Positions 1 through 13,079 of a stretch of 64,000 nucleotides of DNA are shown one piece after another. Source of the stretch: Tanypteryx hageni (taxonomy: Eukaryota; Arthropoda; Insecta; Odonata; Petaluridae); the NCBI GenBank assembly GCA_028673005.1, contig CM054115.1:7857501-7921500 (forward strand), read 5' to 3'. Numbering within the stretch: the stretch's first letter is position 1; each line of letters begins with the position of its first letter. The position numbers and the translations under genes were made by a program. The notes beneath the pieces are model-generated. The model saw only the letters and a program-made list of their open reading frames with translations. It was not told where the DNA came from and did not search any database.

Positions 1-3000
1 GAATAAACATTTCAATTTATCCATAAAGTGGGTATTTTGGCCGTTAAAAATTATTTAAATTTAAACAATTAGATAAATGTTATTTCACTTCTAATTGTAC
101 TATAAATTTAAAATTTTTGCAGAAATGTGTGGTATTATTAACTCAATGTGGTAAATGTATAATATTTCGAAAATTGCAAAAATTAGTGATTGTTTTACGC
201 AATTATTGTTCCATAATGAAAAAACGAATATCCGGCCAGAGGAGAAATATTTAGAATTAAAGAAATATTTCCCATGATGAAATATCTATCTGAAAAATTA
301 ATGTTTTTTCAAGGTGAGTTGAAGTGCTTGCAGTATGCAAGTACCTTCTTCTAGAATCGTTATATATAGACGTTTCTTACAGAAGAGGAGGAGGATATAA
401 CATATGATAGGACGATACTAATGCTTAGGCACTTCCAGATGAGCTGGAGATTCGAAATTTTTTTCTTAGGTAGAATTTTGTGCAAAACCGACTAGAAAAA
501 ACGAAAATCTTGGAAAAGTGCAACAATGCGGCCGCTAAAAACTCGCAATTGTATAACAAGTTTTCCAGGTTTATGTATTTTCGCATGAGCTACGGACCTG
601 AAATTTTTTTTTAGACGTAGCATTTGTAAAAAACGAAACAGGGATTATAGAAATTTTGATATTTTAATTTTTTGGCGGGTAAAAATTCTTAAAATTTAAA
701 CAAATAGGTAAAGTTTTAGATAATACGGGTCAAGTTAGGGAGCTGAAATTTTTAAGTTATTTAAAGTTTATTCTATATAAACGATTACATATTTCACTAT
801 ATCCATGAAATTCTTATTACGGCCGTTAAAAATTATTTAATTTTAAAAAATTAGGTAAATGTTATTTCACTTCTAAAAGTGCTACCAACTTAAAATTTAC
901 CAGAAATGTGTGGGGTTATTAACCCAATGTAGAAAAAGTAGAATATTCCTAAAATTGCAAGAATTTGCGATTGTTTCACTCCATTTATTTTTCCATAAGG
1001 AGAAAACGAAAATCGGTACTGATGAAAAATCTGTTGAATTAAAGACATATTCGCATGATGAATAATCTCTCTGAGTAATTAATGTGTTTTCAAGGGGAGA
1101 TGAAATGCTTGCAGTATGCAAGCAACTACTACTAGTATGTCATATCCTCCTCTGTAAGAAAAGTCTATATATAATGATATGTTATATATATGATATAACA
1201 TGCTAGTAGAAGTTGCTTGCATTCTGCAAGAATATCATCCCACATTAAACTCAGACATATTTAATCATTACTAATATTTTTTTAATTCTAAAAAGTTCAC
1301 CTCCGCAGCGATTTTCGTTTTTCCCTTATGTAAAAATAATATATTAAAACATTCCCAAAACTTTGCAATCTTAACAATTTTATACTTTCTTCATTATGGG
1401 GTATTATTGCTACACATTTCTGCCAAATTTTAAAGTTATACAACTTCAAGAAATGAAATAATATTTTTCTAATTGTTTAAATTTAAACATTTTTAACGGC
1501 CGCCACAATACATATATGGAGAAATTGGAACGTTTGTTTGTGCAAATGCGCTACTTTATAAATAATTTGAAAATTTCAGCTTCCTTGCTTATCCCGTAGT
1601 ACCTAAACAGTTATCTATTTATTTAAACTTTAAGAATTTTTAATTGCCAATCGAATTAAAACATCTGAATTTCTATATTTTCTATTTCGTTTTTTTACAA
1701 ATCCTATCTCTAAAAAAAATTTCAGTTCCGTAGAACATTCGAAAATACTTCAACCTTGAAATTTTGTTTAAACAATTGCAAATTTTTAGCGGCCGAATTG
1801 TTGAACTTTTTCAAGATTTTCGTTTTTTTTAGTCGGTTTTGCACAAAATCCTACCTAAGAAAAAAATTTCGAATTTCCAGCTCATGTGGAAGTGCCTAAA
1901 CATTAGTATCCTCATCCTCTGTAAGGAACGTCTATATATAATGATACAAGTAGTTGGTGCTTGCATTTTGCAAGCATTTCATCTGACACTGATAAAAATT
2001 AACATTTCAGGGAGATTATAACATTATTAGAAATATTTTTTTTAACTCACAATATTTCACCTCTACCCCCAATTTCTATATTTCCTTATTGAACAATATT
2101 TGATTGAAACAATGCCTTAAATTTGCAATTTTGAGGGTATTATACTTTATCCAATGTAAGCTACTAATTCTACACATTATTGTCAAATTTCAAGTTGTAG
2201 CACATCTAGAAGTAAAATAATAATTAGTTTATTGTTTAAATATTAAAATTTTAATACGGCCGCTATAACACTTTGTTGGAGTTTATGAAACGTTTGTTAG
2301 TTTCAATCCATTAAGCCCTACTTAACTTTAAAATTTCAGTTTCCTAGGTTGCCCCAAAGTACCTAAACATTTATCTATTAGTTTAAATTTTAAGAAGTTT
2401 AACAGTCTAACAAATTAAAATATCAAAATTTCTATAATCCCTGTTTTGTTTTTTTTTTTCAAAATCTACCGGTAAAAAAATTTCAGCTCCCTACCGCATT
2501 CGGTAATACATAAACCTCAAAAATATATTTAAACAATTGCGAATTTTTAGCAATCAAATTTGTGAAGTTTTTTAAAAAATTAATTTTTTTCTAAGTATAG
2601 TTTGTTACAAAATGTATTCAAGAACTCGAACCTATAGCATATAATTTCTAAGATAAAAATTACTAAACTTTAATGTTCGAATGGGGTTAATACAACCCCT
2701 AAAAATTAACAATTTTGAAATTTTCGATTTTTGTGGTTGGTTATGAAAAAAATTTTATAATTCTGCAAAATTTCATCTTCCTAAACTTATTAGATTGGTC
2801 TACACACTGGGAAAACCTTTTCCCATGCTAACTTATAGGAGATATTCCGAGGTATCTGGAGTCGAACCCAGGACACTTGTAAGCAAAAATAACAATAATT
2901 CCTTATATATTGCGGCCAACTAGCAACACTGATAATATCATTCTTCTAGCTTTCAGGCAAGTGCGCAAAATTAATTTACAAAAATGGCGCAATGCTTTTC

Positions 3001-3447
3001 TTATGGGAAAAACGCAACTTTCGGATTTTCTGGAGTCGAACCTCGGTCACTTAGGTGAGTTCTCTCACATTATCTGTAAGTTTCTCCATAATTTCTACAA
3101 AAACTGAAACTTTTAGCTCTCTATCTCTTGTGGTTTCGGCTGGACATTAGTATCTTCCTATATGTTATCATTACAGATATATCGACGTTTCTTACAGCGG
3201 ATATAATATACTAGTAGTTGGTGCCTGCATTCTGAAAGCATATCATCTCAAAATTAAAAAAACATTTATTTTTCATATTTCATCATTACAAATATTTTTT
3301 ATTCTAAATATTTCACCTCCGGAGCGATTTTCTTTTTCCCTTATGTAAAAATAATAGATTAAAAGAATCCCAGAACTTTTCAATTTTAAGTTTTCTCTAT
3401 TATGGGGCACAAATGCTACACATTTCTGTCAAATTTTAAAGTTGTAT
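1..3447. repeat. AT-rich satellite array, block 1 (about 0.78-kb monomer, mixed orientation)
   Basis: Recurrent landmarks define a monomer of about 780 bp: a GTTAAAAATTATTTAA stretch (near 45 and 824), a GCGGCCGCTAAAAA stretch, TTCCATAATGAAAAAACG, and a GAGGAGGAGGATATAAC segment. Monomers from 1 to about 1130 run forward. From about 1210 to 3447 they run in reverse, with a palindromic switch near 1130-1210. The array runs off the left edge of the window. Short open frames inside it have no family resemblance and are not called. It may be a satellite or a tandemly amplified non-autonomous element. Confidence 0.85.
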
Positions 3448-3456
3448 TACATCTAG
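3448..3456. repeat. left target-site duplication of RTE copy 1
   Basis: TACATCTAG precedes the LINE and recurs exactly at 6782-6790 after its tail. Uninterrupted satellite monomers (for example near 2200) carry one similar CACATCTAGAAGT site, which is the pre-insertion state. Confidence 0.8.
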
Positions 3457-3718
3457 CCCTCCCTAAGGACTGCATAACCTTACAGAGGTGGGAGGGTTTG
3501 TGTACTCTTACGAACTAAAGAGCTATGCCGGCGGGAGATAATTCTCCTGGTAGGACCATCCAAGCCGGAAAGGTCTGAGGGTAAGAGTCAGACTAAGAAG
3601 CAGTCTTGGGGGTTTTACATCCCCCTGTGCAAGGGAAGCAGCTTGCACAGTACCTCTGTAGGTGGTGATCATGTGGATCTGAACAGCTGCAGATGGGTAA
3701 TCACTCTGTGAAACTGCG

Positions 3719-4987
3719 ATGAGGAAAGCAAGGGGAAACTACCTCATTATATTTCCCATGATATGCTGTAAAGCTGAAAATACCTCTATGGATCTTTCTG
3801 GGGTAAAATACTCCGGAGGTAAAATGGTCCCCCAATCGGATCTCCGGGTGGAGACTACCCTAGGGGATGCACAGAGGAAATGTAGCATTAATAAGAAAGC
3901 AAGTAGTGAGAAATTAAAAATAGGCACATGGAATGTTAGGACTATGAATTCAGGGGGTAAACTAGAGAACTTAAAAAGGGAAATGAGAAGGAATAATGTA
4001 GGTATAGTAGGTCTTAGTGAAGTTCGGTGGGAAGGAGAAGGCGAGATAAATTCAGACGAATTTAAGATTATTTACTCGGGAGGGGAGAAAAAGGAAAGGG
4101 GAGTGGGGATTATAATGAGAAAAGAGATAGCTGAAAGAATTAGCAAGGTATTGACAGTTAATGATAGATTAATAGCCGTAAAACTTCAGATGGAGCCAGT
4201 GGAAATGCTTATAATTCAAATGTATATGCCAACAACTAATGCTGGCGACGACGAAGTAGATGAAATCTATGAACAGATTATGGAGATATTGGAGAATGAG
4301 GGAAAAGGAAGGATCACCAACATAGTAATGGGAGATTGGAACAGTGTAGTCGGAGAGGGGCAGGAAGATAACATAGTGGGAAAATATGGACTAGGGAAGA
4401 GAAATGAAAGAGGGGATAAACTTGTGGAATTCTGCCATAGAAATAGATTAATTGTAACTAATACATGGTTTAAGCATCACCAGCGAAGACTTTACACATG
4501 GAGAAGCCCAGGAGACCAGAGACGATACCAGATAGATTACATACTAGTCAATGAAAGATTTAGAAATAGCATTAAAAATGTGAAAACACTACCAGGAGCA
4601 GATATCGATTCTGACCACAACCTTTTGGTGGCAAATACACAATGTAGACTGAAGAGCGTTAAGAGAAACATAAGAGTTAACAAGAAATGGAACTTAGAGG
4701 AACTCCTTAAGAACAAGGAGGCTATCATGACTGAGCTGGAGGAAAGGTTGGGGGAGAGATCTGAAGAAAATAGGAAGAATGTAGATGACGAGTGGAGATA
4801 CATCCATAGCAACATTAAATATGTAATGGAAAAGAAGGTAGGAAAGGTAACGGGTCAAAGAAACAAAAAACCCTGGATCACAGCAGCCATGCTGCAAAAA
4901 ATGGAAGAGCGGAGAAAGTGGAAGAACATAAACACTGAAGAAGGCCAAAGAAAGTACAAGGAGTTAAATAATGCTTTAAGAAGGTAA
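3719..4987 (+). pseudogene. RTE LINE endonuclease region (AP-like endonuclease) plus linker
   Basis: The product nicks target DNA to prime reverse transcription. The frame of 422 codons shows the APE-type endonuclease order: GTWNVRTMN (catalytic Asn) near residue 69, GLSEVRW (catalytic Glu) near 100, MYMPTTNAGDDE near 168, MGDWNSVVG (Asp and Asn) near 204, a YTWRSPGDQRRYQIDYIL block near 264, and GADIDSDHNLLVA (the final Asp-His pair) near 293. A basic linker follows. The frame meets TAA at 4985, with further in-frame stops near 5023 and 5188. The RT region continues in the same frame, so endonuclease and RT were once one polyprotein. The true start is uncertain; the first ATG may lie upstream of the conserved part by chance. 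Confidence 0.88.
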
Positions 4988-5257
4988 ACAGATAAAGCAA
5001 GAGAACAGTGGATAAATGAAAAATGAGAGGAGATTGTAGAATGTGAAAGAATTTGTAGAACAGACTTCATGTATAGCAAAGCAAGGGAACTATTCAAGAA
5101 AAAAGCAAGAAAGATAGAACGTAAAGGAATCATGAACAAAAGTGGTAAAATATTATCGGCGCCAGACAATGTAAAGAATGCCTGGAAATAATACATTGAG
5201 GTTCTGTATGACAAAGAAGGAAAGCCAAGAAATATTGAATTAAATGAAGAAGAGGAT

Positions 5258-6771
5258 GTGGAAGAAGATCAGCTAGGACCAAGTATTCTCGAGTCTGAAG
5301 TTAAAAGAGCAATTGATGACATGAAAAGAAGGAAGGCTGTTGGGAGTGATGATATACCCGTGGACGTTCTCAAGGTTTTAGGGTCTAAAGCAGTTAAGCA
5401 ACTCACAAAATTTTTTAACCAAGTATATGATACTGGCATATGGCCTGAAGATTTTTTGGATGTTGTTATGGTACCACTGGAGAAAAAGAACAATGCAAAA
5501 TGTTGTAAGGATTACAGAACTATTAGTTTAATTTCTCATACAGCTAAAGTTTTAACCAGAATAATACCCAAAAGAATTGAATTTAAAATAGAAAAGGAGC
5601 TGCAAGATAATCAGTTTGGTTTTAGAAGAGGAAGGGGGACTAGAGATGCTATAGGATGTATGAGGATGATGACAGAAAGAGCGCTAGAAGTAAATAAAGG
5701 TATGTATTTTGTTTTGTAGATTGGGAGAAAGCTTTTGACCGAGTGAAATGGGATAAAATGCCGGGTATTTTAAACAAAATAGGAATAGATTGGAAAGATA
5801 AAAGACTGCTTAAAAACCTTTACTTTGATCAAAAGATTAGAGTCAGGGTTGAAGGAGAAGAAACAGAAAGTACTTCAATAGGGAGGGGAGTGAGGCGGGG
5901 CTGTCCTATTTCACCAGCGATATTGAATATTTATGCAGAAACAATAACAGAAGAAGCGTTGATGAAAGAGAAAGGATTTAAGATAGGAGGTGAAAGAATT
6001 ACCACCATTAAATACGCAGATGATCAGGGCTTAATAGCAGAAGGCGAGAAAGAGCTTCAGTGGATGACAGACAGACTAGTGGAGGTTGGTCAACAATATG
6101 AAATGAAGATCAATACAGAAAAAACGAAAGTCATGGTGGTTTCAAACTAACATAAAGAATTAAATATAATGGTAAATGTAAAAAAATTGGAACAAGTAAG
6201 TAGTTTCAAATATCTCGGCAGTATTTTAGCACAGGATGGAAGTAGTACACAGGACATCAGAAGTAGGATTGCAATGGCAAAAGCAGCATTTAACGAGAAG
6301 AAGGGGCTTCTCACAAGCAAGAAAATAAATTTAGAAACAAGGAAGAAATTAGCAAAATGCTACATATGGAGCATAGCTCTTTATGGTGCAGAGACGTGGA
6401 CGGTAAGGAGAAAGGAGGAAAAATATTTAGAAAGTTTTGAGATGTGGGTATGGAGAAGAATGATGAAAGTGAAATGGACAGAGAGGAAGAGAAACGAAGA
6501 AGTATTAGAAATGGTGGGAGAAGATAGGACGCTAATAAAAACAATCAGGAAAAGAAAAGCAAATTGGATAGGGCACATATTGAGAAGACAGTGTTTACAA
6601 AGGACGATCTTAGAAGGAAAAATTAGTGGAAGAAGAGGAAGAGGGAGAAAAAGAATAGGAATATTAGATAATATAAAGCAGGGATATAATACTTATAGAG
6701 GTATAAAAGAGGCTTCTAGGGAGAGAGAGAAATGGAGTTCAGTTAAAACCTGTCTTCGGACAGAAGCATGA
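5258..6771 (+). pseudogene. RTE LINE reverse transcriptase region, broken
   Basis: RNA-templated DNA synthesis domain. RT landmarks in order: KAVGSDDIPVDVLK, DYRTISLISHTAKVL, QFGFRRGRGTRDAI, then after a frameshift near 5715 DWEKAFDRVKW (motif A Asp), GVRRGCPISPAILNIYAE (motif B), and KYADDQGLIAEG (catalytic YADD intact). After an in-frame TAA at 6148 the thumb and C-terminal region continues with FKYLGSILAQDG, LYGAETWTVRR and RKANWIGHILRR. It ends just before the ATG-repeat tail. One frameshift and one stop break the domain, so the product is not functional as it stands. Confidence 0.88.
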
Positions 6772-6781
6772 TGATGATGAG

Positions 6782-6790
6782 TACATCTAG
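6782..6790. repeat. right target-site duplication of RTE copy 1
   Basis: TACATCTAG follows the ATG-repeat tail and matches 3448-3456 exactly. Satellite sequence (AAGTGAAATAAT) resumes immediately after it. Confidence 0.8.
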
Positions 6791-9700
6791 AAGTGAAATA
6801 ATATTTTTCCAATAGTTTAAAATTTAAACATTTTTAACGACCGCCGCAATATATTTATTGTGAGATTCAAATGTTTATTTGTGCAAATGCACTACTCTGT
6901 ACATAACCTGAAAATATCAGCTTCCTAGCTCATTCCGTAATGTCTAAACAGTTATCTATTTGTTTAAATTTTAAGAATTTTTAACTGCCAAACAAATTAA
7001 AATATAAAAATTTATATAATCCTTGTTTCGTTTTTTAACGAATTCTATTTATAAAAAAATTCATTTCCGTTGCATATGCGAAAATACTTAAACCTTGAAA
7101 ATTTGTTTAAGCAATTGCGAATTTTTAGCGGCCGCATTGTTACATTTTTTCATGATTTTTGTTTTTTCTATTCTGTTTTGCAGTAAATCCTACCTATGAC
7201 AAAAATTTCGAATCTCCAGCGCATCTGGAAGTGCCTAAACATTAGTATCCTCCTATATGTTATCATTATATATCGACGTTTCTTACAGAGGAGGAGGATA
7301 TAGGAGGATACTAATGTTTAGGCACTTCCAGATGAGCTGGATATTCGAAATTTATTTTTGAGGTGGCATTTTGAGCAAAACCGACTAGAAAAAACGAAAA
7401 TCTTGAAAAAATACAACAATGTGGCCGCTAAAAATTCGCAATTGTTTAAACAAATTTTCAAGGTTTATGTATTCCCGAATGCGCTACAGAGCTGAAATTT
7501 TTAAAAAGCGAAGCGAGGATTATACAAATGTTGATATTTTAATTTGTTTGGCAGTAAAAATTTCTTAAAGTTTAAACAAATAGGTAAATGTTTAAACCCT
7601 ACGCGGCAAATTAGGGAGCTGAAATTTTTAAATTATTTAGAGTTTTCTCTATATAAACGAATAAATATTCCAATGTATCCATGCATTTTTTATTGCGGCC
7701 GTTTAAATATATTTAATTTTAAACATTTAGAAAATGTTATTTCCCTTCTAATTGTGATATAAATTTAAAATTTGACAGAAATGGGTGGAATTATTAACCC
7801 AGTGTGGTAAAACTATAATATTCCTAAAATTGTAAAAATTAGTGATTGTTTAACGTCATTATTGTTCCACAGTGAAAAACGAAAACCGATCCAGAGGAGA
7901 AATCCTTAGAATTAAAGAAATATTCAAGGTGAGAGGAAATGCTTGCAGCACCTTCTACTAGTCATTATATATAGACGTTTCTTACAGAGGAGGAGGAGGA
8001 AGAGGAGGATATTAATGTTTAGACACTTCCATATGAGCTGGAGATTCGAAATTTTTTTCTTAGGTGGGATTTTGTGCAAAACCGACTATAAAAAACGAAA
8101 ATCTTGAAAAATTGCATCAATGAGACCGCTAAAAATTCGCAATTGTTTAAACAAATTACATATCGACGGTCCTTACAGAGGAGGATATAACATTCTGCAA
8201 TCATTACATCTCAACATAAAAATACATTCATTTTTCATATTTAATCATTGCAAATATATTTTTAATTCTAAATATTTCACCTCCGTAGCGATTTTCGTTT
8301 TTCCCTTATGTAAAAATAATAGATAAAAGAATCCCAACACTGAAATTTTAAGAATTTTATACTTTCTCCATTATGAGGTACTAATGCTACACATTTCTGC
8401 CAAATTTTAAAGTTGTACTTCTAGAAGTGAAATAACAAAATTTCCGCTTCCTAGATTATCCCGTAATGTCTAAACAGTTACCTATTTGTTTAAACATTAA
8501 GAATTTTTAACTGCCAAACAAATTAAAATATCAAAATTTGTATAATCCCTATAGGAATCTGAAATTTTTAAATTATTTAGAGGTTAGCATATGTACACGA
8601 ATAAACATTTCAATTTATCCATACATTTTTCATTTTGGTCGTTAAATATTATTTAAATTTAAACAATTAGAAAAATTTTATTTCACTTCTGATTGTACTA
8701 TAATTTTCAAATTTCGAAGAAATGTGTGGCATTATTAACTCAATTTGGGAAAAGTATAATATTCCTAAAATCGCAAAAATTAGCGGTAGTTTTACTCCAT
8801 TATTGTTCCATAATGAAAAAACGAAAACCTGTCCAGGGGAGAAATCTTTATAATTAAAGAAATATTTCTCATGATGAAATATCTGTCTGGAAAATGAATG
8901 ATTTCTCAAGATTAGATAAAATGCTTGCAGTATGCAAGCACCTTCTAACTAGTCATTATATATCGACGTTTCTTACAGAGGAGGAGGACATAACATATGA
9001 TAGGAGGATACTAATGTTTAGCTACTACCAAATGAGCTTGAGATTCTTAGGTAGTATTTTGTGGAAACCGGCTAAAAAAACGAAAATCTTGAAAAATTGC
9101 AACAATGCGGCCGCTAAAAAATGTGCAATTGTTTAAACAAATGTTCAAGGTAAATGTATTTCCGAATGTGCTACGGATCTGAAATTTGATTTACAGGTAG
9201 AAAATGTAAAAAAACGGAATAAGGATTATACAAGTTTTGATATTTTAATTAGTTTAGCAGTTAAAAATTCTTAAATTTTAAACAATAGGTAAATGTTTAG
9301 ATACAACGGGGCGAGTTAGATAGCTGAATATTTCAAGTTAACTAAAGATTAGTCTATTTAACCTAATAAATATTTCATTTTTTCTATGAAATTATTATTA
9401 TAAATAATAAACATTTCAATTCATCCATAAAATTGTTAATTTGGCCGTTAAAAATTATTTAATTTTAAACAATTACATAAATTTTATTTCACTTCTAATG
9501 TAAAATTTAGCAGAAATGTGTGGCATTATTAACTCAATTTGGGAAAAGTATAATATTCCTAAAATTGTAAAAATTAGCGATAGTTTTATTCCATTATTGT
9601 TCCATAATGAAAAAACGAAAACCTGTCCAGAGGAGAAATCTTGAGAAATAAAGAAATATTTCTCATGATGAAATATCTGTGTGAAAAATGAATGATTTTT

Positions 9701-10760
9701 CAAGGTGAGATGAAATGCTTGCAGTATGTAAGCACCTTCTACTAGTATGTTATATGTTATCTTCTCCTCCTCTGTAAGAAACGTCGATATATAATGATAA
9801 CATATCGGATGATACTAATATTTAGGCACTTCCATATGAGCTGGAGACTCGAAATTTTTTTCATAGGTAGAATTTTGTGCAAAACTGCCTAGATAAAACG
9901 AAAATCTTGAAAAATGCAACAATGCAGCCTCTAAAAATTCGCAATTGTTTAAACAAATTTTCAAGGTTTATGTATTTTCGTATGTGCTACGGAGCTGAAA
10001 TTTTTTTAGACGTAGGATTTGTAAAAAAACGAAATAGGGATTATACAAATTTTGATATTTTAATTTTTTGACACTTAAAAATTCCAAAATTTAAACAAAT
10101 AGATAACTTTTTAGGTACTACGGGATAAGCTATAAAGCTGAAAATTTCAAGTTTTATAGAGTTTAGTTCAGAGAATTTATGAAATTCTTATTACGGCCGT
10201 TAAAAATTATTTAAATTTAAACAATTAGATTAATGATATTTCACTTCTAATTGTGCTGCAAATTTAAAATTTAGCATAAATATATGGCATTAATTACTCA
10301 ATGTGAAAAACGTATAATATTCATAAAATTGCAATAATTAGCAATTGTTTTACTCCATTATTTTGCCATTATGAAAAAACGAAAACCGGTCCGGAGGAGA
10401 AATATTTAGAATTAAAGGAATATTTATCATGATGAAATATCTCTCTGAAAAATTAATGTTTTTTCAAGGTGAGAGGAAATGCTTGCACTTTGCAAGCACT
10501 TTCTACTAGTATGCTATATCATCCTCTATAAGAAACATCTATATATAATGATAAAGTATGACACTAATGTATAGACACTTGCAGAAGAGCTGGAGATTCG
10601 AATTTTTTTATGAAGGTAGGATTATGTGCAATACCGATTAGAATAAACTAAAATCTTGAAAAAGTTCAACAATGCGACCGCTAAAATTTGCAATATTTAA
10701 ACAAATTTTCAAGATTTATATATTTCCGAATTTGCTACGAAGCTGAATGCTTTTTAAAAG
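6791..10760. repeat. AT-rich satellite array, block 2 (continuation)
   Basis: Same 0.78-kb family as 1-3447. Orientation is reverse to about 7265, forward from about 7270 to 8160, reverse from about 8190 to 8560, and forward from about 8560 to 10760. A central segment of about 55 bp (TATATATCGACGTTTCTTAC joined to a GAGGAGGA tract) appears in both orientations relative to its monomer: one way near 7275, 7970 and 8960, the other way near 9750 and 10515. Similarity ends near 10745-10760. Short open frames here are not supported as genes. Confidence 0.83.
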
Positions 10761-11107
10761 GTAGTATTGTAGATTTTATAATTAACTATCTTTATAGTTA
10801 TTTTCAAAGTTATTGTTGTAGTGAATGTTATAATTTACCGAAGTTATAAATTTTAATCGCAAATATGACACGCAAAAATGCATTTTTTGACATGTAGACC
10901 GTTTTCGTTTACATTTTAATACATCTCAAGGATGAGGTATTTAACTTAGTTATGCGAAGAGAAGAATTTAAATCTCATTCGTTAATCTCCAAAAATTACG
11001 TTTTAATCCGATTTTTCACGCATTTTATTTATACGAGCGAAATTACCCGTTGAACAACAACTGGACTTTGTAGTGTGATTATAACTTCTTAGGTGTGTGT
11101 GTAAAAA

Positions 11108-11159
<52 letters not shown>

Positions 11160-13079
11160 ATATATACATATATGGTAAATGTAATTGTTTGATTAATTAA
11201 TAAATTACTGACAATCATTTGAATTTTCTCAGAAAATGAAGCGCTTGAAATTTATTACATTCTGGCATCAATATACGACTTGATTTGCCACTCTTCGTTC
11301 CGTTATTCTTTCTCTTCGTATGTATACTGAATAATAATATTCTTCAATTATTATTGCAATGTATTTTGTTTGACATTGCGCGAAGCGAATAACACAATTC
11401 TTTCGTCTATTTAAAGGCTTAATAGACGCTAATTTATCGGAGGCAACAATGAGGTTCGCCTTGGCAACACCCGGAAAGAGTACGAAAAAGCCATAAAATT
11501 TCAAAAAGAAATGCGTGTTTTTGACAAAGTCTTCCATGTAACATCTACACATCACAAGAGTAAAATATTTTATAGTTTTAGCCGTCGAATAAAAGAAAAT
11601 TGTAGAAATTCGGTCCATATTTACATATTTTAATGAATGAAGGAAAGAAACCTTGTACCTTGAAAACTCGAAAAACCCGTGTAAACTTATAGGAATATAT
11701 AATTGTCTCCCGGAGTCGAATCCGGGACTTTTTCTAGGATGTTTGATTTTTTTAGAGACCACCACATGGGGGTTTAACGATTGTGAAAGTTTCAGCTCTT
11801 AATTCCTTTGGAAAATGTCCAAAAATACCGGGACAGACGGACACTTGAGAATTATTATATAAGGTTTGGGCCACTGTTGTCCCAATTGCTGAATTCTATT
11901 CTTATGGGTATAACTTATTTACTGAATCTATTAAGTAATTAGAGGGAGGAAGGAAAAGAGAATGTGAATGAGCAGAAACTGAGAAAGAGGAAGAGAACGT
12001 AGCATTTGTATAGGATTAAAAGTAGCTGCAGTTCACAAATAACAATATTAAATTATAATTGATTGTAAAAAATGTTATACTATTGAATTATGCGCCATTG
12101 CCATATGGTGGGAATTCATAAAACTAAATATAGGTCACGTAATTTTCAATGAATTTCTTTAACTGATAATACAGCAAATATTTCGATCCCAATTTCAAAT
12201 AGGGCTGAAAAAATAACATTTTATGACTTTTATTTAAATTTCTTTAAATAAAGTGATTTTTCTGGAAAATTTTGAAAACTATTATAGTTAAAAGAAAAGT
12301 GCGATCTTAAAATATAGTTAAAACTCCCTGCAGTTCGTGTAAGTGTTTAGTTAATAGTAAGTTACTACACAATTTTCCTTTGATGGTAAATTGACAGCTC
12401 GTTCACCTTTTATTCTGTTTTTTCACGAGTTAATAAGAATGAAATACTTCAATTAACTTAAATTCTATACCTTTTAAATATCTTATAATTTGCTCAAATA
12501 TTTCAAGTAAATTTCAGGTACTTCTTTATGTATTATATCTTATTATTTCGATTTTCCTCTTATTTTCAGGAAATATTTGGATAATCACATGGTCTGTCTA
12601 CTAATAATTACCTAAACAGTATAATTTAAACAAAGATAACTTTCAAAAACACTGATTTGATTGTGCATGAAAGCCAAACCAGATCATAGCATATCTTACT
12701 GATTTTTCATATCGAAATCATATATATTTGGAATACTTTTATGATAATCCCGTCATATTTGACGGACAATTACGCTAGTTATCTGGGGTAGTCCAATATT
12801 TCACTTTCGTCATTCTGTCAAAGATATCATTTTTTTAAATACCAATAGTTCTATTTTCTTGTGTATTATTAATATTTATGCAATTCACAGTCGGAAAATA
12901 TTGCCTATGTTTCATTACGATTTCCTCCGATCCCCCCCCCCTTACAGCCAGTATGTCATATTATATTTGTCATTTCCTCGGTTATTATTATATATGTTTT
13001 TCCCTATATTACCTATGTTGAATTTTACTAGTGGCGATAAAAATTTTCCGTTTTTCTGCTTATAATTATGTACTTCCCA
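10761..13079. other. AT-rich stretch with no recognised gene
   Basis: I see no domain, splice-bounded exon or transposon end here. A 165-codon minus-strand frame at 11268-11765 has no recognisable motif and biased low-complexity content. A GGAGTCGAATCC string near 11705 resembles the reverse complement of a tRNA B box and recurs near 2862 and 3035, hinting at an old tRNA-related fragment. Probably intron or intergenic DNA. Confidence 0.5.
11109..11156. repeat. (AT)n microsatellite
   Basis: About 24 uninterrupted AT dinucleotides. The frame of repeated Tyr-Ile codons crossing it is an artefact. Confidence 0.95.

Larger units (their letters stand above)
3457..6781 (+). mobile_element. RTE-type LINE, near full length, decayed (copy 1)
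   Basis: A 3.3-kb non-LTR retrotransposon inserted into the satellite. It has a GC-richer 5' leader (3457-3718), then an endonuclease region, a reverse transcriptase region, and a short 3' end finishing in an (ATG)n-like tail (GATGATGATGA), typical of RTE elements. A 9-bp direct repeat flanks it. Both domains resemble the insect endonuclease-reverse transcriptase proteins of the RTE/BovB-like group. Several stops and one frameshift make it inactive. A second copy lies on the minus strand at 55604-57862. Confidence 0.9.

Noticed and set aside
11268..11765. A 165-codon minus-strand frame
   Set aside because: No motif, no start context or splice support, and no relative elsewhere in the window.
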